From contig JACVVK020000204.1 of assembly GCA_018292915.2 (NCBI GenBank), positions 778,501 through 842,500 of the forward strand: a stretch of 64,000 bases of DNA. Reading direction: 5' to 3'. Under the pieces are notes generated by a model. It was given only the letters and a program-made list of their open reading frames with translations, did not search any database and was not told the DNA's origin. Of the stretch, positions 36,905 to 47,996 are shown piece after piece. The translations under genes were made by a program, and so were the position numbers. This stretch comes from Batillaria attramentaria (Eukaryota; Mollusca; Gastropoda; Batillariidae). Each line of letters starts with the position of its first letter. Position 1 is the stretch's first letter.

Positions 36905-38219
36905 TGTAGCGAAGACGCACTTCGCTATGTTTGTGTTTGGCACAACTTCAGCCGCCATTCAATTCTTAGTACAGGCGCACTTTTAAATTGGGTCCAGCTA
37001 GCCACAGTGAAGGGTCAGTTTTCACGTGCGCTGGCCACGTGATCGCGTGATGAGCGCGTGATTTCTTGTATAAGCACTAAAGATAGAGCCTTATAATAGC
37101 GAGAGTTTCCCGCGTTTTCCTCAGTCGCTTTCTGAGAGTCCCAGAGACTGTGTGTCGTCCCTCCAGCCCGGCCTCGAATCTTTCTCATTTCTTATGTTCA
37201 GGCGTAGTCTCTCAGTTTTTGGAGTCAGTATTTTGTGACCAGTGTTGGACCTGTTACTGGATGCCTCTTCTATTAGGGACTATGTGCACGGAGGAGAAAT
37301 TGTGATTCGGTATTGGATTACTTGTGAATTGTGTTTGGAACCACTGAATTCGGACAAGGAATTAGTCTTCAGATATACGGTGACTGTGTCTCATTTTATT
37401 CCCTTTTGAACTAGAGAACAGGTGATGTAAAGTAGGAAGATACCTGTAATAGTTCGAAGTACTCTAAGAGATCTGATAGTTAATAGTACTAATTAGAGCA
37501 GTTACGTAAATTAATGGTTATTAGTGTAAATTTGTATTTCTGGTTTAGACAGAGAGATAGAACGTTGTTCATTAGTGAGAGATACTCTAGTGTCAGGCTC
37601 CTTTGTTTCATGCCCAGCCAGTGAGGGAGGTTTCCCAGCTTCTTGTGTAACACGCAGTGCACACGCGGCCGAGTGTGTATTGTCTGTTCATTCAGTACCG
37701 ACGGTCACTAGGCAGAGTAAGGAATTCCATTCACAGAGTGACCGCGCTCTCGGTTTACATCATTCACGGAATTGTCCACTCCCCGCTACTTTCAGCTGTA
37801 CTGTCCCGTCCCACATTTTGCAGCTTAGTTTTTTCCCGCATTCTTTTGTTGTATTTGTAGAGTAGTGTTTAGTAGTTTCTAGTTTGTTGCCCGACAATTA
37901 TTAATCATCACGCTCATATATTTTGAGCCGAATCTGTGTTGCCTTATTACATCTAACGATTCATATGATCCGCATGTAACTTTTATTGGAATAAGTGAAC
38001 ACTCTGATTTTTATTCTCTTGTCAGTTGTTTCTTTCGAGAGATAGTGTAAGTTTGATGAGTGATTGAGAGCGTAGATGTGTGTGGCACGTAGGCCCGACA
38101 GTATGATGCAATACTCTTTCGCACTTCAGTCATCCTAAACACACATGTCAGAGTAGCTCACTAAACTAAATCTGTAGCGTTCCCGACAACCACGACGACC
38201 CCACACCCGGGGCGCTACA
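36905..38219 (+). repeat. 3' long terminal repeat
   Basis: 1315 bp, about 98% identical to the 5' repeat by eye. Differences are scattered substitutions plus a small change near 37813 (CCACATTTTGC against CCACCATTCAGC). Confidence 0.9.
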
Positions 38220-39691
38220 CATTATTAATGCAAAACAGGAAGAAAATAGCAGGAGTCGAACTGACCCGCGTTTGAACTTCAGGCACGATCAAGAAGGCAG
38301 TCTGGGCGCCGGTACTCGTGCGCGATCGGGGATCTAGCCTATGCCGCTCTAAGAATAGTTTTACTGACTTATTCGGACTTTTGCACGTGATCGTTCCTGA
38401 AGTTCAAACGTGGGTCAGTTCTATGATTGGCGAAAGCAGACAAAATTCAGTCGCAACAGACAAAAATTTTCGCGAAAAATACGTTTTTTTCGCGACAAAA
38501 CCGCTTCAATCTTTCCGCGAAAAAAAACCAAAAAACAACAAAAAAAAAAAACCTGTCGCACTTTTTCTGCAGAAGTTGGTGTCCGTTTTTTTGGCGGGAA
38601 AAAAAAACAAACACCCCCCCCCCCCCAAAAAAAAAAAACTAGCCAACTCAGTTAGGTTTTCGCGAAAAAACACCGCCCTGTTTTTTCGCGAAAAAACTGA
38701 CGGATGCTTTTTCGCGAAAAAAACTGCTTTTACTTTTTTCGCGGAAAAACCTTTTTTGCAGAAATACTTTTTTCTGGAGCTTGCACATTTTATACCTGCT
38801 AGGGTCACAAAAGTTTCTTAGCTTGAGAAACGTCTACATAGAAACTGAAAAATGGGGGCCCAAAGAGACGGGAGCCAAAGAGACGGGGGCCCAATGACAC
38901 GGGGGCCCAATGACACGGGGGCCCAATGACACGGGGGCTCAAAAACATCTAGCCCAGGTATTTCGCATTCTTACCTCACCTGTAGCATTATAAGTCAATT
39001 GTACACTACCCTTACTAATCAATGTATTCCAGCAGCACCAAGAAACTTCTTCATTGCCGAAATATTAATGCTTGTAACTTTGAACCGACACCGGCCATGT
39101 CAGTACGAGCGCGACCCTCCGCCATCTTGAAATCAGATAGCTGGCGAATCTGGACCAGCCAATCAGATAGCATCTGGCAAAATCATTCGCGGTTGGTCGG
39201 GGCTCTTCGCATTGCATGTCGACCGAAGCTCGAACCGTCCAAAATCTCTTCGCGAGGCCCCAAAATGATTGGGGCGAAGCATTTTTCCTTCGCTCTTCGC
39301 GGTTGTTCGGACTTATTCGGGCATAATTAAGACGCGCCTTAACGGACCTAGTGACATTGGTAGGTCTTGAAGATGGGAGAACCGGCAGCAAAAACAAGAT
39401 GGCCACCAGCCCAATATGTTCAGTGTTTCCATTCAGTGACCTGCTGTCGTCGTGGTCGTTGTGTCATGTATGCTGCCTGCGCGCACACGTACGCAAAATC
39501 TGTGACATCAAGCACGTTGACATAAAGAAAGTACTGGAAACACTTTCCGTGCCTCTTTGCGCTCGCAAAACCCCAAACACATGAGGTCGTGTTAGCTCGC
39601 CTACCTGGTTGACGTCACTAACTGTTTCACGTATGCTAGGTTCTACATGGGTGAATGAATTATTGTAACAAAGTCGTTCCCCCTTTGACAG

Positions 39692-39695
<4 letters not shown>

Positions 39696-39729
<34 letters not shown>
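39696..39729. repeat. (CT)n microsatellite
   Basis: About 17 CT units immediately before the SINE at 39730. A second CT run (39900-39920) ends the SINE. Confidence 0.95.
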
Positions 39730-39731
<2 letters not shown>

Positions 39732-39920
39732 GGAGCCGGGGTGGTCGAATGGTAGAGCGTTGGGCTTCTAATGCTTGGGTCGTGAGTTCGATCCCGGATT
39801 GGGCCAAATATTTCTGCTGGCTTTTTCATCGTTGCCCGTCTTTGATATCACCCTATGTGGTGGAAAATCCCCAAAACACCCACCAAACACCCACCCACCC
39901 TCTCTCTCTCTCTCTCTCTC
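39730..39920 (+). repeat. tRNA-derived SINE (first family)
   Basis: Complete head (GGGGTGGTCGAATGGTAGAG, GAGTTCGATCCCGG), body and CACCCACC tail followed by (CT)n. It is joined directly to a LINE fragment at 39930. Confidence 0.85.
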
Positions 39921-39929
39921 TATGCAGAA

Positions 39930-40657
39930 ATAACTGTATGATCCCTAATCCATCTAAAACTAAATACATGTTAATTACCACAAGACAGAAACACCAACTG
40001 AATCCGCCACCATTACAGCTTTGCCTTGGTTCTCATCATATTGAACAAGTTCATGTACACCGTGTGCTGGGGATCACAGTAGATGATCAGCTAAGCTGGG
40101 AAGCGCACATAAATAATACTTGTAAAGTGCTGTCAAAGAATCTGTTTTTACTATCCAAACTTAAATACTTTACCGATGAACCCACAAGAAAACTATTTTA
40201 CAATGCACATATCCAGCCACACATAGACTACGCGTCAACCGTTTGGGACGGTTGTAGTGAGGCAATCTTTAAAAGGATAAATTCGCTTCACAGACGAGCA
40301 GTTAAACTGATCATAGACAAAAGTGTGTGCTCCCTCAGCACCGATGATAAATTCAAATTATTGGGCATCCTGCCCTTACGGAAACAACTCATACTCAACA
40401 AAATGGTGCTGATGCAAAAAATAAAATTGTCAAAAACCCCCTCATATCTCGCTAATCTATTCACACACCCTCAAGTGCCGTACCGAACACTGAGAAACGA
40501 TTACATGGTGCCGAAGCCCCGCATAGATATTTTTAAAACCTCCCTCTCTTACTCCGGGGCACACACTTGGAATACCCTTCCAAAACATATCACATCAGCA
40601 CCCTCGGTTGCATCTTTCAAGGCCAGACTACTTAAACATCTGGAGAACAGCTCGTAA
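39930..40657 (+). pseudogene. 5'-truncated LINE ORF2 C-terminal region
   Basis: About 240 open codons of a Jockey/CR1-like ORF2 downstream of the catalytic motif: NPSKTKYMLITTRQ, LGITVDDQLSWEAHI, HIDYASTVWDGC, LHRRAVKLI, and the end WNTLPKHITSAPSVASFKAR, stopping at 40655-40657. The frame is uninterrupted, but the endonuclease and catalytic parts are missing. A long open frame from 39749 joins SINE sequence to it by chance. The same family is at 44930. Confidence 0.8.
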
Positions 40658-40721
40658 TGGTCCTGATCGTACTTTTTATTATTTTGTATGTTTAAAAGCA
40701 GCGACAAATGCCAGTTCTCAT

Positions 40722-41779
40722 GGGACGTTGTCTTTGAGCCCCCGTGTCATTGGGCCCCCGTGTCATTGGGCCCCCGTGTCATTGGGCCCCCGTCTCTTTG
40801 GGCCCCCGTCTCTTTGGGCCCCCATTTTTCAGTTACCATGTAGACGTTTCTCAAGCTTAGAAACTTTTGTGAACCTGGCAGGTATGAAATGTGCAAGCTC
40901 CAGAAGGATGAATTTTGAGTGCATGATCCATTATTAATGCAAAACAGGAAGAACATAGCGGGAGTCGAACTGACCCGCGTTTGAGCTTCAGGCACGATCA
41001 CGTGCCAAAGTCCGAAGTAAATCAGTAAATCTATTCTTAGAGCGGCATAGGCAAGATCTCCGATCGCGACGGCGTTTTTTCGCGAAAACCTGACTGAGTT
41101 GGCTAGTTTTTTTTTTCGCCAAAAAACGGACACCTGCAGAAAAAGTGCATACCATTTTTTTTTTGCGAAAAAAACGTTTTTTCGCGACATTTTTTTTTCT
41201 TCGCGGAATTATTGAAGCGGTTTTGTCGCGAAAAAAAACGGAATTTTCGCGAAAATTTTTGTCTGTTGCGACTGAATTTTGTCTTCTTTCGCCAATCATA
41301 GAACTGACCCGCGTTTGAACTTCAGGCACGATCACGTGCCAAAGTCCGAATAAATCAGTAAATCTATTCTTAGAGCGGCATAGGCTAGATCCCCGATCGC
41401 GCACGAGTACCGGAGCCCAGACTGCCTTCTTGGTCGTGCCTGAAGTTCAAACGCAGGTCAGTTCGACTCCCGCTATTTTCTTCCTGTTTTGCATTTATAA
41501 TGGACCATGCACTCAAAATTCATCCTTCTGGAGCTTGCACATTTCATACCTGCCAGGTTCACAAACGTTTCTTAGCTTGAAAAACGTCTACATGGTAACT
41601 GAAAAATGGGGGCCCAAAGAGACGGGGGCCCAATGACACGGGGGCCCAGTTACACGGGGGCCCAATGACACGGGGGCCCAGTGACATGGGGGCTCAAAGA
41701 CATCATCCCGTTTTCTTAATAGTGTGGGTCATCAATGACATGGGGGCCCAATGACACGGGGGCTCAAAGACAAAACCCC
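40722..41779 (-). mobile_element. hAT-like MITE with array-type ends, intact copy
   Basis: 8-bp duplications GTTCTCAT (40714-40721) and GTTCTTAT (41780-41787), one mismatch. Left end GGGACGTTGTCTTTGAGCC, right end the inverse of GGGGTTTTGTCTTTGAGCC, so it is inverted relative to the copies at 7142 and 56597. It contains the 16-bp end arrays, A-tract/CGCG palindromes (41065-41270) and an internal inverted repeat around CAGTTCGACTCCCGCTATTT. 1058 bp, no transposase. Confidence 0.88.
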
Positions 41780-41787
41780 GTTCTTAT

Positions 41788-42050
41788 TGGCATTACCTTT
41801 TTCCTGTTTTTGTTGTTGTTACTGTTGGTTTTCTACACTGTGGCGACACACATCCCGTCAGGGTTTATCTGAATCTCTCAATTGCCACATTCTTCGGTTC
41901 TTTGTTTTATTTTCACCTTATTTACTTTCTTTATGTAAATACTGATTCTTTTTAACTACTATTTGATATACATAATGGCATAATCGTTTTCTCTTCTCCC
42001 CCCCCCCCACCCCCGTCCCGCATTTTTTTTTTTGGATATATCTCGCGTGC

Positions 42051-42102
<52 letters not shown>

Positions 42103-42228
42103 ACGCGCTTTACTTAGTTTAACTTACTTAGTTGTAGCCTAGCAAGGACAAGATGTAAGACAGGTCTGTGCACCTAATCTTTTATCCTTGTAAAATAAAG
42201 TTTCGTTCGTTCGTTCTCTCTCTCTGCG
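41788..42228. other. Non-coding, (GT)n at 42052-42100
   Basis: Contains a C-run (42000-42010), the (GT)n microsatellite of about 24 units and CTAGCAAGGACAAGATG-type text shared with 26.97 kb. No gene seen. Confidence 0.5.
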
Positions 42229-42730
42229 TGCATGTGCTCCATTGAGACCTCTGTGATGTGCCCGCACTCTATTATGCTGCTGAGTGTGATTCAGTGGCAA
42301 AAACGAAACACAGTACAGAAATTCCCGCTTTCCACGTCTCCAAATATCAATAGAGGAATTCGGAAAAAGTGGCGAGAAATCCCCAAGGAAAACCAGCATC
42401 ACGTCAATCAAACATGACGCCAAAGATCTGATTCGAAGGTCTTTGATGACGCTGTTGCTTACTTTGCGTCAGTGCGCGTGCGTCTCTTCTTGGATGTTTG
42501 TGAGGTTTGTGGAGGAAATGTGCTTTGAGTACAGATTTTCGAGTCAACTGGCGAAACAGATGCAGTAAATTTTCTAATTTTGGGGGGTATATTTTTTAAT
42601 GACACCCCAAACACATAATAATAATAATAATAATGTGGTGTCGACACTTGTAAATTATATACATATGTGATTGTGTTGTCGACGGAAGGGGAATCATCCA
42701 GTAAGTGAAGGTTTATATATCTCATTTCAG

Positions 42731-42850
42731 CTCCAGTTATCTGCACTAGTGACGAGTTCCGGTGTAGCCATGGGTTGAAGTGTATCCCGTCAGGGTGGCG
42801 GTGTAATGGACGCAATAACTGTGGGGACAACTCTGATGAAGCTGGATGTC
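42731..42850 (+). CDS. LDLa exon D' (internal exon)
   Basis: LDLa module of 40 codons, phase 1-1, with acceptor CTCATTTCAG and donor C|GTGAGT. It is a clear paralogue of exon D including about 100 bp of intron on each side. The cysteines are intact, but two calcium ligands are Asn (CNGRNNC), making it, with B', one of the two most altered modules in the window. A Trp precedes the fourth cysteine (SGWRC), the position that in LDLR modules contacts lysine of the ligand. It lies 20 kb from D and 13 kb from A'. Confidence 0.87.
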
Positions 42851-42992
42851 GTGAGTACTTTTAAAGAAATCAAGTCTCATTTGAAATATTCATTAGGTCT
42901 CTCTTTGTACCTGTCTGTCTCTCGGATATTTGCGCATCTTCTTCTCCCTACTCTCCCATCGCCATGTAGTTCATTTATTTTACATTGTTTTT

Positions 42993-43035
42993 GTCTCACT
43001 TGTGTAACAAAGTGAGTCTATGTACTAACCCTCCG

Positions 43036-43089
<54 letters not shown>

Positions 43090-44408
43090 AACCTTAACAA
43101 TGGATGACCTTTTCTCAGAATCTACAAATAGCAGAGGCACCAAACTTGGCACGCTGATAGACAGCTATAAGACCTTTCAAAACATACCATATTGATTGAC
43201 CTTGTCCCAAGGTCAAGGTCACTAAAGCTGTTTGTTTGGAAATTTTACATTGGCGTTTTCTCAGAATCTAGAAAAGCCAGAGACATCAAACTTTGCATGA
43301 TGATAGACATTGACAACACCTTAATAACATATCTATATTCAGTGCATTTGAGTAAAGGTCAAGGCCATAAAAGCTCTTTGGCGGAAAACCTTTCAAAACC
43401 TGAACATTGGCATTTTCTCAGAAACAATGAACAGCAGAGGCACCAAACTTGACATGTAGATAGACATAAGACCTTCCAATACATACCACACTGAATGACT
43501 TGATCCAAGGCCAAGGCCACTAAAGCTGTCTCTCTGGAAATTTTACATTGGCATTTTCTCAGAATCTAGAAACGCCAGAGACATCAAACTTTGCATGATG
43601 ATAGACTTTGACAAGACCTTTATGACATACCTGTATTCACTGATTTTGAGTCAATTATTAAGGTCAAGGCCATACAAGCTGTTTGCGGAAAAGTTTCCAA
43701 AACGTTAACATTGGCATTTTCTCAGAAACAATTTGACAGCAGAAGCACCAAACCTGGGTTGCTGATGGACAGCAGTAAGACCGTCCAAGACCTACCATTT
43801 GAATGACCTTGACTGAAGATCAAGGTCATTAAAGCTGTCTTATTCGAAATTTACAATTGCCATTTTCTCAGAATCTAGGGAAAGCAGAGGCATCAAACTT
43901 TGCATGATGACAGACATTGGTAAAACCTGTACTGGCATACTTGTATTCAATTTCCTTGAGTCAAGGTTAAGGCCACTCAAAATGTTTTGCGGAGACCTTA
44001 ACGTTAGCATTTTCTTGGAAACAACAAACAGCAGAGGCACCAAACAAGGCACAAAGATAAGCAGTAATGAGACCTGTGCAGACATACCCTTTGGAGTGAC
44101 CTTGACTTAAGTTCAAGGTCATTACAGCTGTCAGTTGTGAAATTTTCTATTACCATTTGTACAGAAGCTGCGAAAACTAGAGCTATCGAACTGGGCATAA
44201 AGATATTCATTGATAAGCTCTTCACTTACGGATCTCGAATGAGATGTCCTTGGAAAACTGTTATATTGCAATTTGCCATTTTCTTAGGAACTAAGAACAC
44301 AAGAGACACCTTACTTCAGGATACATAGTCATAGCTTTACAAACGTACTCTTTTGAATGACCTTGACCCATCTCGCAAGTGAGCCAAGGAGGCTTTGCTT
44401 CTCTAGTA
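42993..44408. mobile_element. Tandem-core element with ~150-bp repeats
   Basis: Present in the D' flank and absent from the D flank (join near 22970), so it is an insertion. It opens with the hairpin TCACTTGTGTAACAAAGTGA, then (GT)n at 43039-43084, then about seven core units of roughly 150 bp, then AGCCAAGGAGGCTTTGC and an end like TTCTCTAG. Units alternate between two types (TCAGAATCTAGAAA and TCAGAAACAA), giving a dimer of about 300 bp. Left microsatellite, tandem core and 3' hairpin match Helentron-related (pearl/DINE-like) elements of molluscs; the exact family is inference. Confidence 0.65.
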
Positions 44409-44553
44409 TAGTTCAGTTGTGTTTATTTTGTGGTACACACATCAAATACAAACAAAGAAACCACTGATAGTCTGAGAGTGAGAATGGTTTACTGGCGGGT
44501 ACAACGTAAGGGCAAGGAAGTACGCTACAGGTGTTCATGGGTGAAAGTTAATG

Positions 44554-44555
<2 letters not shown>

Positions 44556-44620
<65 letters not shown>

Positions 44621-44646
44621 GCGCGCGCGCGCGCACGCGCGCGCGC
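44556..44646. repeat. (CA)n(CG)n alternating tract
   Basis: About 30 CA units followed by about 14 CG/CA dinucleotides without interruption of purine-pyrimidine alternation, 90 bp in all. Confidence 0.95.
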
Positions 44647-44929
44647 ACTGAGTGAGAGAAAGTGGTCATGCATCCCGCAATATCAGAATGGTAGTCTGAG
44701 AGCTTGAACGGTTGAGAAAAAATAAAGTTCTCACAAACAATAAAGCAAGAGAGCTTAACTGGACGACTATAAATACAAAGCTGATTCCGTCAGAGAAACT
44801 GATGGAAACGCGTGTTCCCGGTAGCTGACAAAAGAACGAAGCAGATTGGAAACAGAACAAAACAAGATGGTCACCAGCCGAACATGTTGTTTCTGATCAG
44901 TGACCTGTTGTCGTCGTCCTCTCTCTCTC

Positions 44930-45712
44930 TCTCATGACAACCACGTGGTTTTACATCCCAATAAAACACAAAGTATGCAAGTCACAACGCGGCAAAAACA
45001 TCAGCGCCATCTGTCCCCATTAAACCTTTGTTTGAACGGCCAGCCGGTTCAGCAAGTTAGAGACCACCGATTTTGGGGTGTTATTGTTGACGATCAGCTG
45101 AAATGGGAGGCCAGATAAATGCACTGCGTAAAACTCTTTCGAAACGTATATTTACTTTCTCGGCTAAGGCACATAACTGATATCCGAAAGCTGTTTTTAA
45201 CGCACATATAACCTCACATGTTAGTTATGCCTCCACTGTTTGGGGCGGGTGCAGCGATGTCCATATGGCCAGACTCAATTCGCTGTATAAGAGAGCTGTT
45301 AAAATGGTTCTTTCAAAACCTCTCCCAACTAGCGAAAAAGTTGAAAAAAAATTATCTTCTTAGCCTTGAACACCAGCGTACTTACAATATGTGTATGAAT
45401 ACGTTGTCTCGTTGAAGATTTTATGTATGAATACATAAAATCTTCAACGAGACAATGCCACCATATCTGGAAACTCTTTTTAATCTAAATCACCAGCATG
45501 AGAGGACCTCGAGGAATGGCATCCTGCGCTTACCATTACCCCGAACTGACTTATTCAAAACAAGCCTCTCCATCGCTGGAGCATTACATTGAAATTCCCT
45601 CCCTTTGCACCTGAAACAAAATATATCTACTTCTACGTTTAAGCGTGCACTCAAACAGTTTCTAATGGATCGCACGTACCGTACTTTACGCGGCAACCTG
45701 TTATTTTGATTT
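44930..45712 (+). pseudogene. 5'-truncated LINE fragment, decayed
   Basis: Same family and same truncation zone as 39930-40657: KTQSMQVTTRQKHQ, VDDQLKWEAR, then frame-shifted remains and a C-terminal end near 45710. Several frame changes and an apparent small inverted duplication near 45385-45450 (GTATGAATACGTTGTCTCG and its inverse). It follows a (CT)n run at 44918-44934. Confidence 0.7.
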
Positions 45713-45796
45713 TCTATTTTACATCATTTCAGTATTATATCAGTGATTTGTGTTTACAAAGGTCACACGTGTGTGTGAATGCGTTTTGACCTGGTG

Positions 45797-46350
45797 GGTG
45801 GGTGGGTGGGTGTTTGGGAGTTTAACGTCCTTTTCCACCACATAAGGGTGATATCAAAGACGGGGCAACGAGAAAAAGGGCCAGCCAGTTACTTCCACTA
45901 CAGTGATGGTACGATACTGTTTTTGCCCACACATTTATAGATATGTATGTATGTGGTTTCTATTGTATGTATGTATGTATGTATGTATGTATACGTATGT
46001 TGGCTTGTATGTATATATGTATGTATGTATGTATACGTATGTAGGATTGTATGTATATATGTATGTATGTATACGTATGTAGGCTTTCACGTACGTGTTT
46101 GTGTAGGTATGGACTCCAATGGTCACCATGCAGTCAGTGTCTGTTTAATTGCTTGCCCATGTGTCAAACTGTGTCTTGACTCCATATGTGCCTGCACCTG
46201 TACGTCTCTGTGTATGTATATATACGGGGAAAAATAGTAATTAAAAAAAAAGGGCCAGCACAATTATTTGGCCGCAGCCGGCGGGATTCGAACTCACGAC
46301 CCGAGCAATGAGAGTCCAATGCTCTACCATTCGGCCACCCCGGCTCCCCT
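45797..46350 (-). repeat. tRNA-derived SINE (first family), reverse, split
   Basis: The tail and body (45797-45889) and the head with box-like motifs (46246-46350) are collinear parts of one reverse copy, separated by about 350 bp that include (GTAT)n. Head: GGGATTCGAACTCACGACC and GCTCTACCATTCGGCCACC on the plus strand. Confidence 0.75.
45950..46085. repeat. (GTAT)n microsatellite
   Basis: Imperfect tetranucleotide repeat in three blocks separated by GTATACGTATGTAGG-type breaks, inside the split SINE. Confidence 0.9.
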
Positions 46351-46689
46351 TGACCTGATGGACGATTTTCTCTGTGGTTTTGTTTCTTGTAGGTTAGTGC
46401 ATAATTTTCTGGGTTGAACTTTTTTTTTTCTCTCTCTTTCATATTTTGCTCCCTTTTTTCCCTAGTAGATAGTCTCTGTAGTATTAGGAACGGCAAGTCT
46501 GCAAACTGGCGAATCTCTGTCAAAACTTTTTCTGTTGATAAATAAAGTTTCATAAACATCATCATCATCATCATCTCTCTCTCTCCCTAATTTGAAAGGT
46601 GATGTAAAACTACCCTGATAATGATAAAGGTATTGCACGTTTGAGTTCTGTCAGAAAATTATAATATACATCCCTGTATACTCATATTT

Positions 46690-47930
46690 GGAAGAAAAGA
46701 TCAAGTGAATGGGCTGATTGAATAACATGTTATCAGAAACGCAAGCAGGCTTTAGAAAGACATACTCAACTATAGATCATTAAACGCCGTAGTTCAAAAA
46801 CATTTGTTACAAAACAGTAACGTCTATTTCGCCGTTTTTGATTTTTGGAAGGCTTTCGACACTGTTAAGAGAAATGTTCTATGGAATATTTTGTTTAAGG
46901 TTGTTGTGCAAGGAGAAATGCTGTCATCATTCAAAGCCATGTGCAATTCAGTTTAGTTATATGTTAGAGGCAACATGGACTACACAGATTACTTCGAGTG
47001 TTTTCAAGGTTTAGAACAGGGTTGTTTGGCGTCGCCATCTTTATTTTCCTTCCTAATCAGTTAGTTGTCTCATATCATTGATCATGGTAATCATAGTTTC
47101 CTGCTCAGGCCCGTTGCAGTGGAATTAGTTTGGTAAATGTTTGCTGATGACATTGCTTTGTTGTCTTGAACACCTTGTGGTTTACAAACTCAGACAATTT
47201 GTATTCTTTGGCTTGCAAACATGGTCTTGCTGTTAATGTAGATAAAACTAAGATAATTGTTTTCAGAAATGGAGGGTTCTTGTCAAAGTTTGAAAAATGG
47301 AAATATGTTACTCAGTCTGTAGAAGTTGTTAACACATCAAGTATTTAGGACTAAATTTTTCTGCTCGTTTATGCTTGAATACATCAGTTGCTGACATTGT
47401 CACTGAGGCAAAGGAATGTGTCATAGATATTTTTTTAGAGTTCTCTGGAAACTTGACTGTTGCAGTCCAGCTCTCTTTTCTAAGCTGTTTGACGCTCAGA
47501 TTGTACCGATACTTCTTTATGGTTCAGAAATCTGAGGAGTGGAAGAGTTTAATGGGGTTGAAAAGGTACATGTATTTGCATTTGAAAGTCAGCCTTCGAA
47601 AACCAAATCAGATGGCATATGGTGAACTTGGGAGATATCCCCTAACTGTACTAGCTTCTACGTACAAGGTGCACTTCCTGTTGGCTTAGCCTTAGGCTAT
47701 GCAGTTTACCACACGTCAGATTTTCAAGCATTGCATACCACGTGCTTAGAGACTACGAATATGGACGACCGAGGTAAAACCACATGGGCTACAAATGCAA
47801 AAGAATTGCTTTTTGGAAACGGTTTTGGTCATGTTTGATTTGCCCAAGGAGTTTGCCCAAGGTTTTTTTTTTCACAGAAAGTTGCTATATAATATTATGT
47901 CCTGTGTGTAATAAACCTAACAAGATAACT
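46690..47930 (+). pseudogene. LINE reverse transcriptase fragment, decayed
   Basis: Forward remnant of a non-LTR retrotransposon ORF2: QAGFRKTYSTIDH near 46745, a DFWKAFDTVKRN motif near 46840, GLEQGCLASPSLFSF near 47010, the catalytic FADD near 47143, KTKIIVFRNGG near 47250, and RKPNQMAYGELGRYP near 47600. Frame shifts and stops are frequent. The region near 47770 (GKTTW, GFGHV) matches the fragment at 19953-20773, so both belong to one family. Confidence 0.75.
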
Positions 47931-47996
47931 TTTGGGCAGTTGATTATTTTTTTTCCTATACCACCCCTCAAGACTAGTCAGATTTCACAGCTGCGG

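Larger units (their letters stand above)
32157..38219 (+). mobile_element. LTR retrotransposon without recognisable genes
   Basis: Two long terminal repeats of 1316 and 1315 bp (32157-33472, 36905-38219) begin TGTAGCG and end CGCTACA, with a 4-bp duplication CATT (32153-32156, 38220-38223). A possible primer-binding site TGGCGTCGCCGACAGG starts at 33475, two bases after the LTR, and a purine-rich GAAGGCGAGGGTAG precedes the 3' LTR. The repeats differ at about twenty positions by eye, so insertion is fairly recent. The 3.4-kb interior has no gag, protease, reverse transcriptase or integrase motif. This is the structure of a large non-autonomous (LARD-like) element. Strand follows the primer-site position. 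Confidence 0.88.
31829..38954 (+). mobile_element. hAT-like MITE with array-type ends, split by LTR element
   Basis: Perfect 8-bp duplications CAGGTATT at 31821-31828 and 38955-38962. Left array 31829-32050, right array about 38852-38940, both of 16-bp GGGCCCCCGTGTCATT-type units. The body at 38220-38850 has the family's A-tract/CGCG palindromes. Ignoring the LTR insertion it is 1059 bp, the same as the intact copy at 40722. Confidence 0.88.
31200..39339 (+). mobile_element. Harbinger-like MITE, outer shell of a nest
   Basis: Ends AGGCGCGTCTTAATATAGCC and the inverse of AGGCGCGTCTTAATTATGCC, flanked by TAA (31197-31199, 39340-39342). A related uninterrupted sequence is at about 62460. Net of nested elements it is about 1.0 kb: 31200-31820 and 38963-39339. 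The 3-bp TAA duplication suggests PIF/Harbinger. It has no transposase. Confidence 0.75.

Noticed and set aside
39749..39929. A single 302-codon gene covering 39749-40657
   Set aside because: The first 60 codons are SINE and (CT)n sequence; only the later part is LINE protein.
42993..43040. Firm Helitron call from the TC start and CTAG end
   Set aside because: The flanking A/T insertion signature is not clear against the D flank, so the class is given only as inference.
45950..46237. Tyr/Val/Cys-rich open frames as a membrane protein
   Set aside because: Translation of (GTAT)n repeat.
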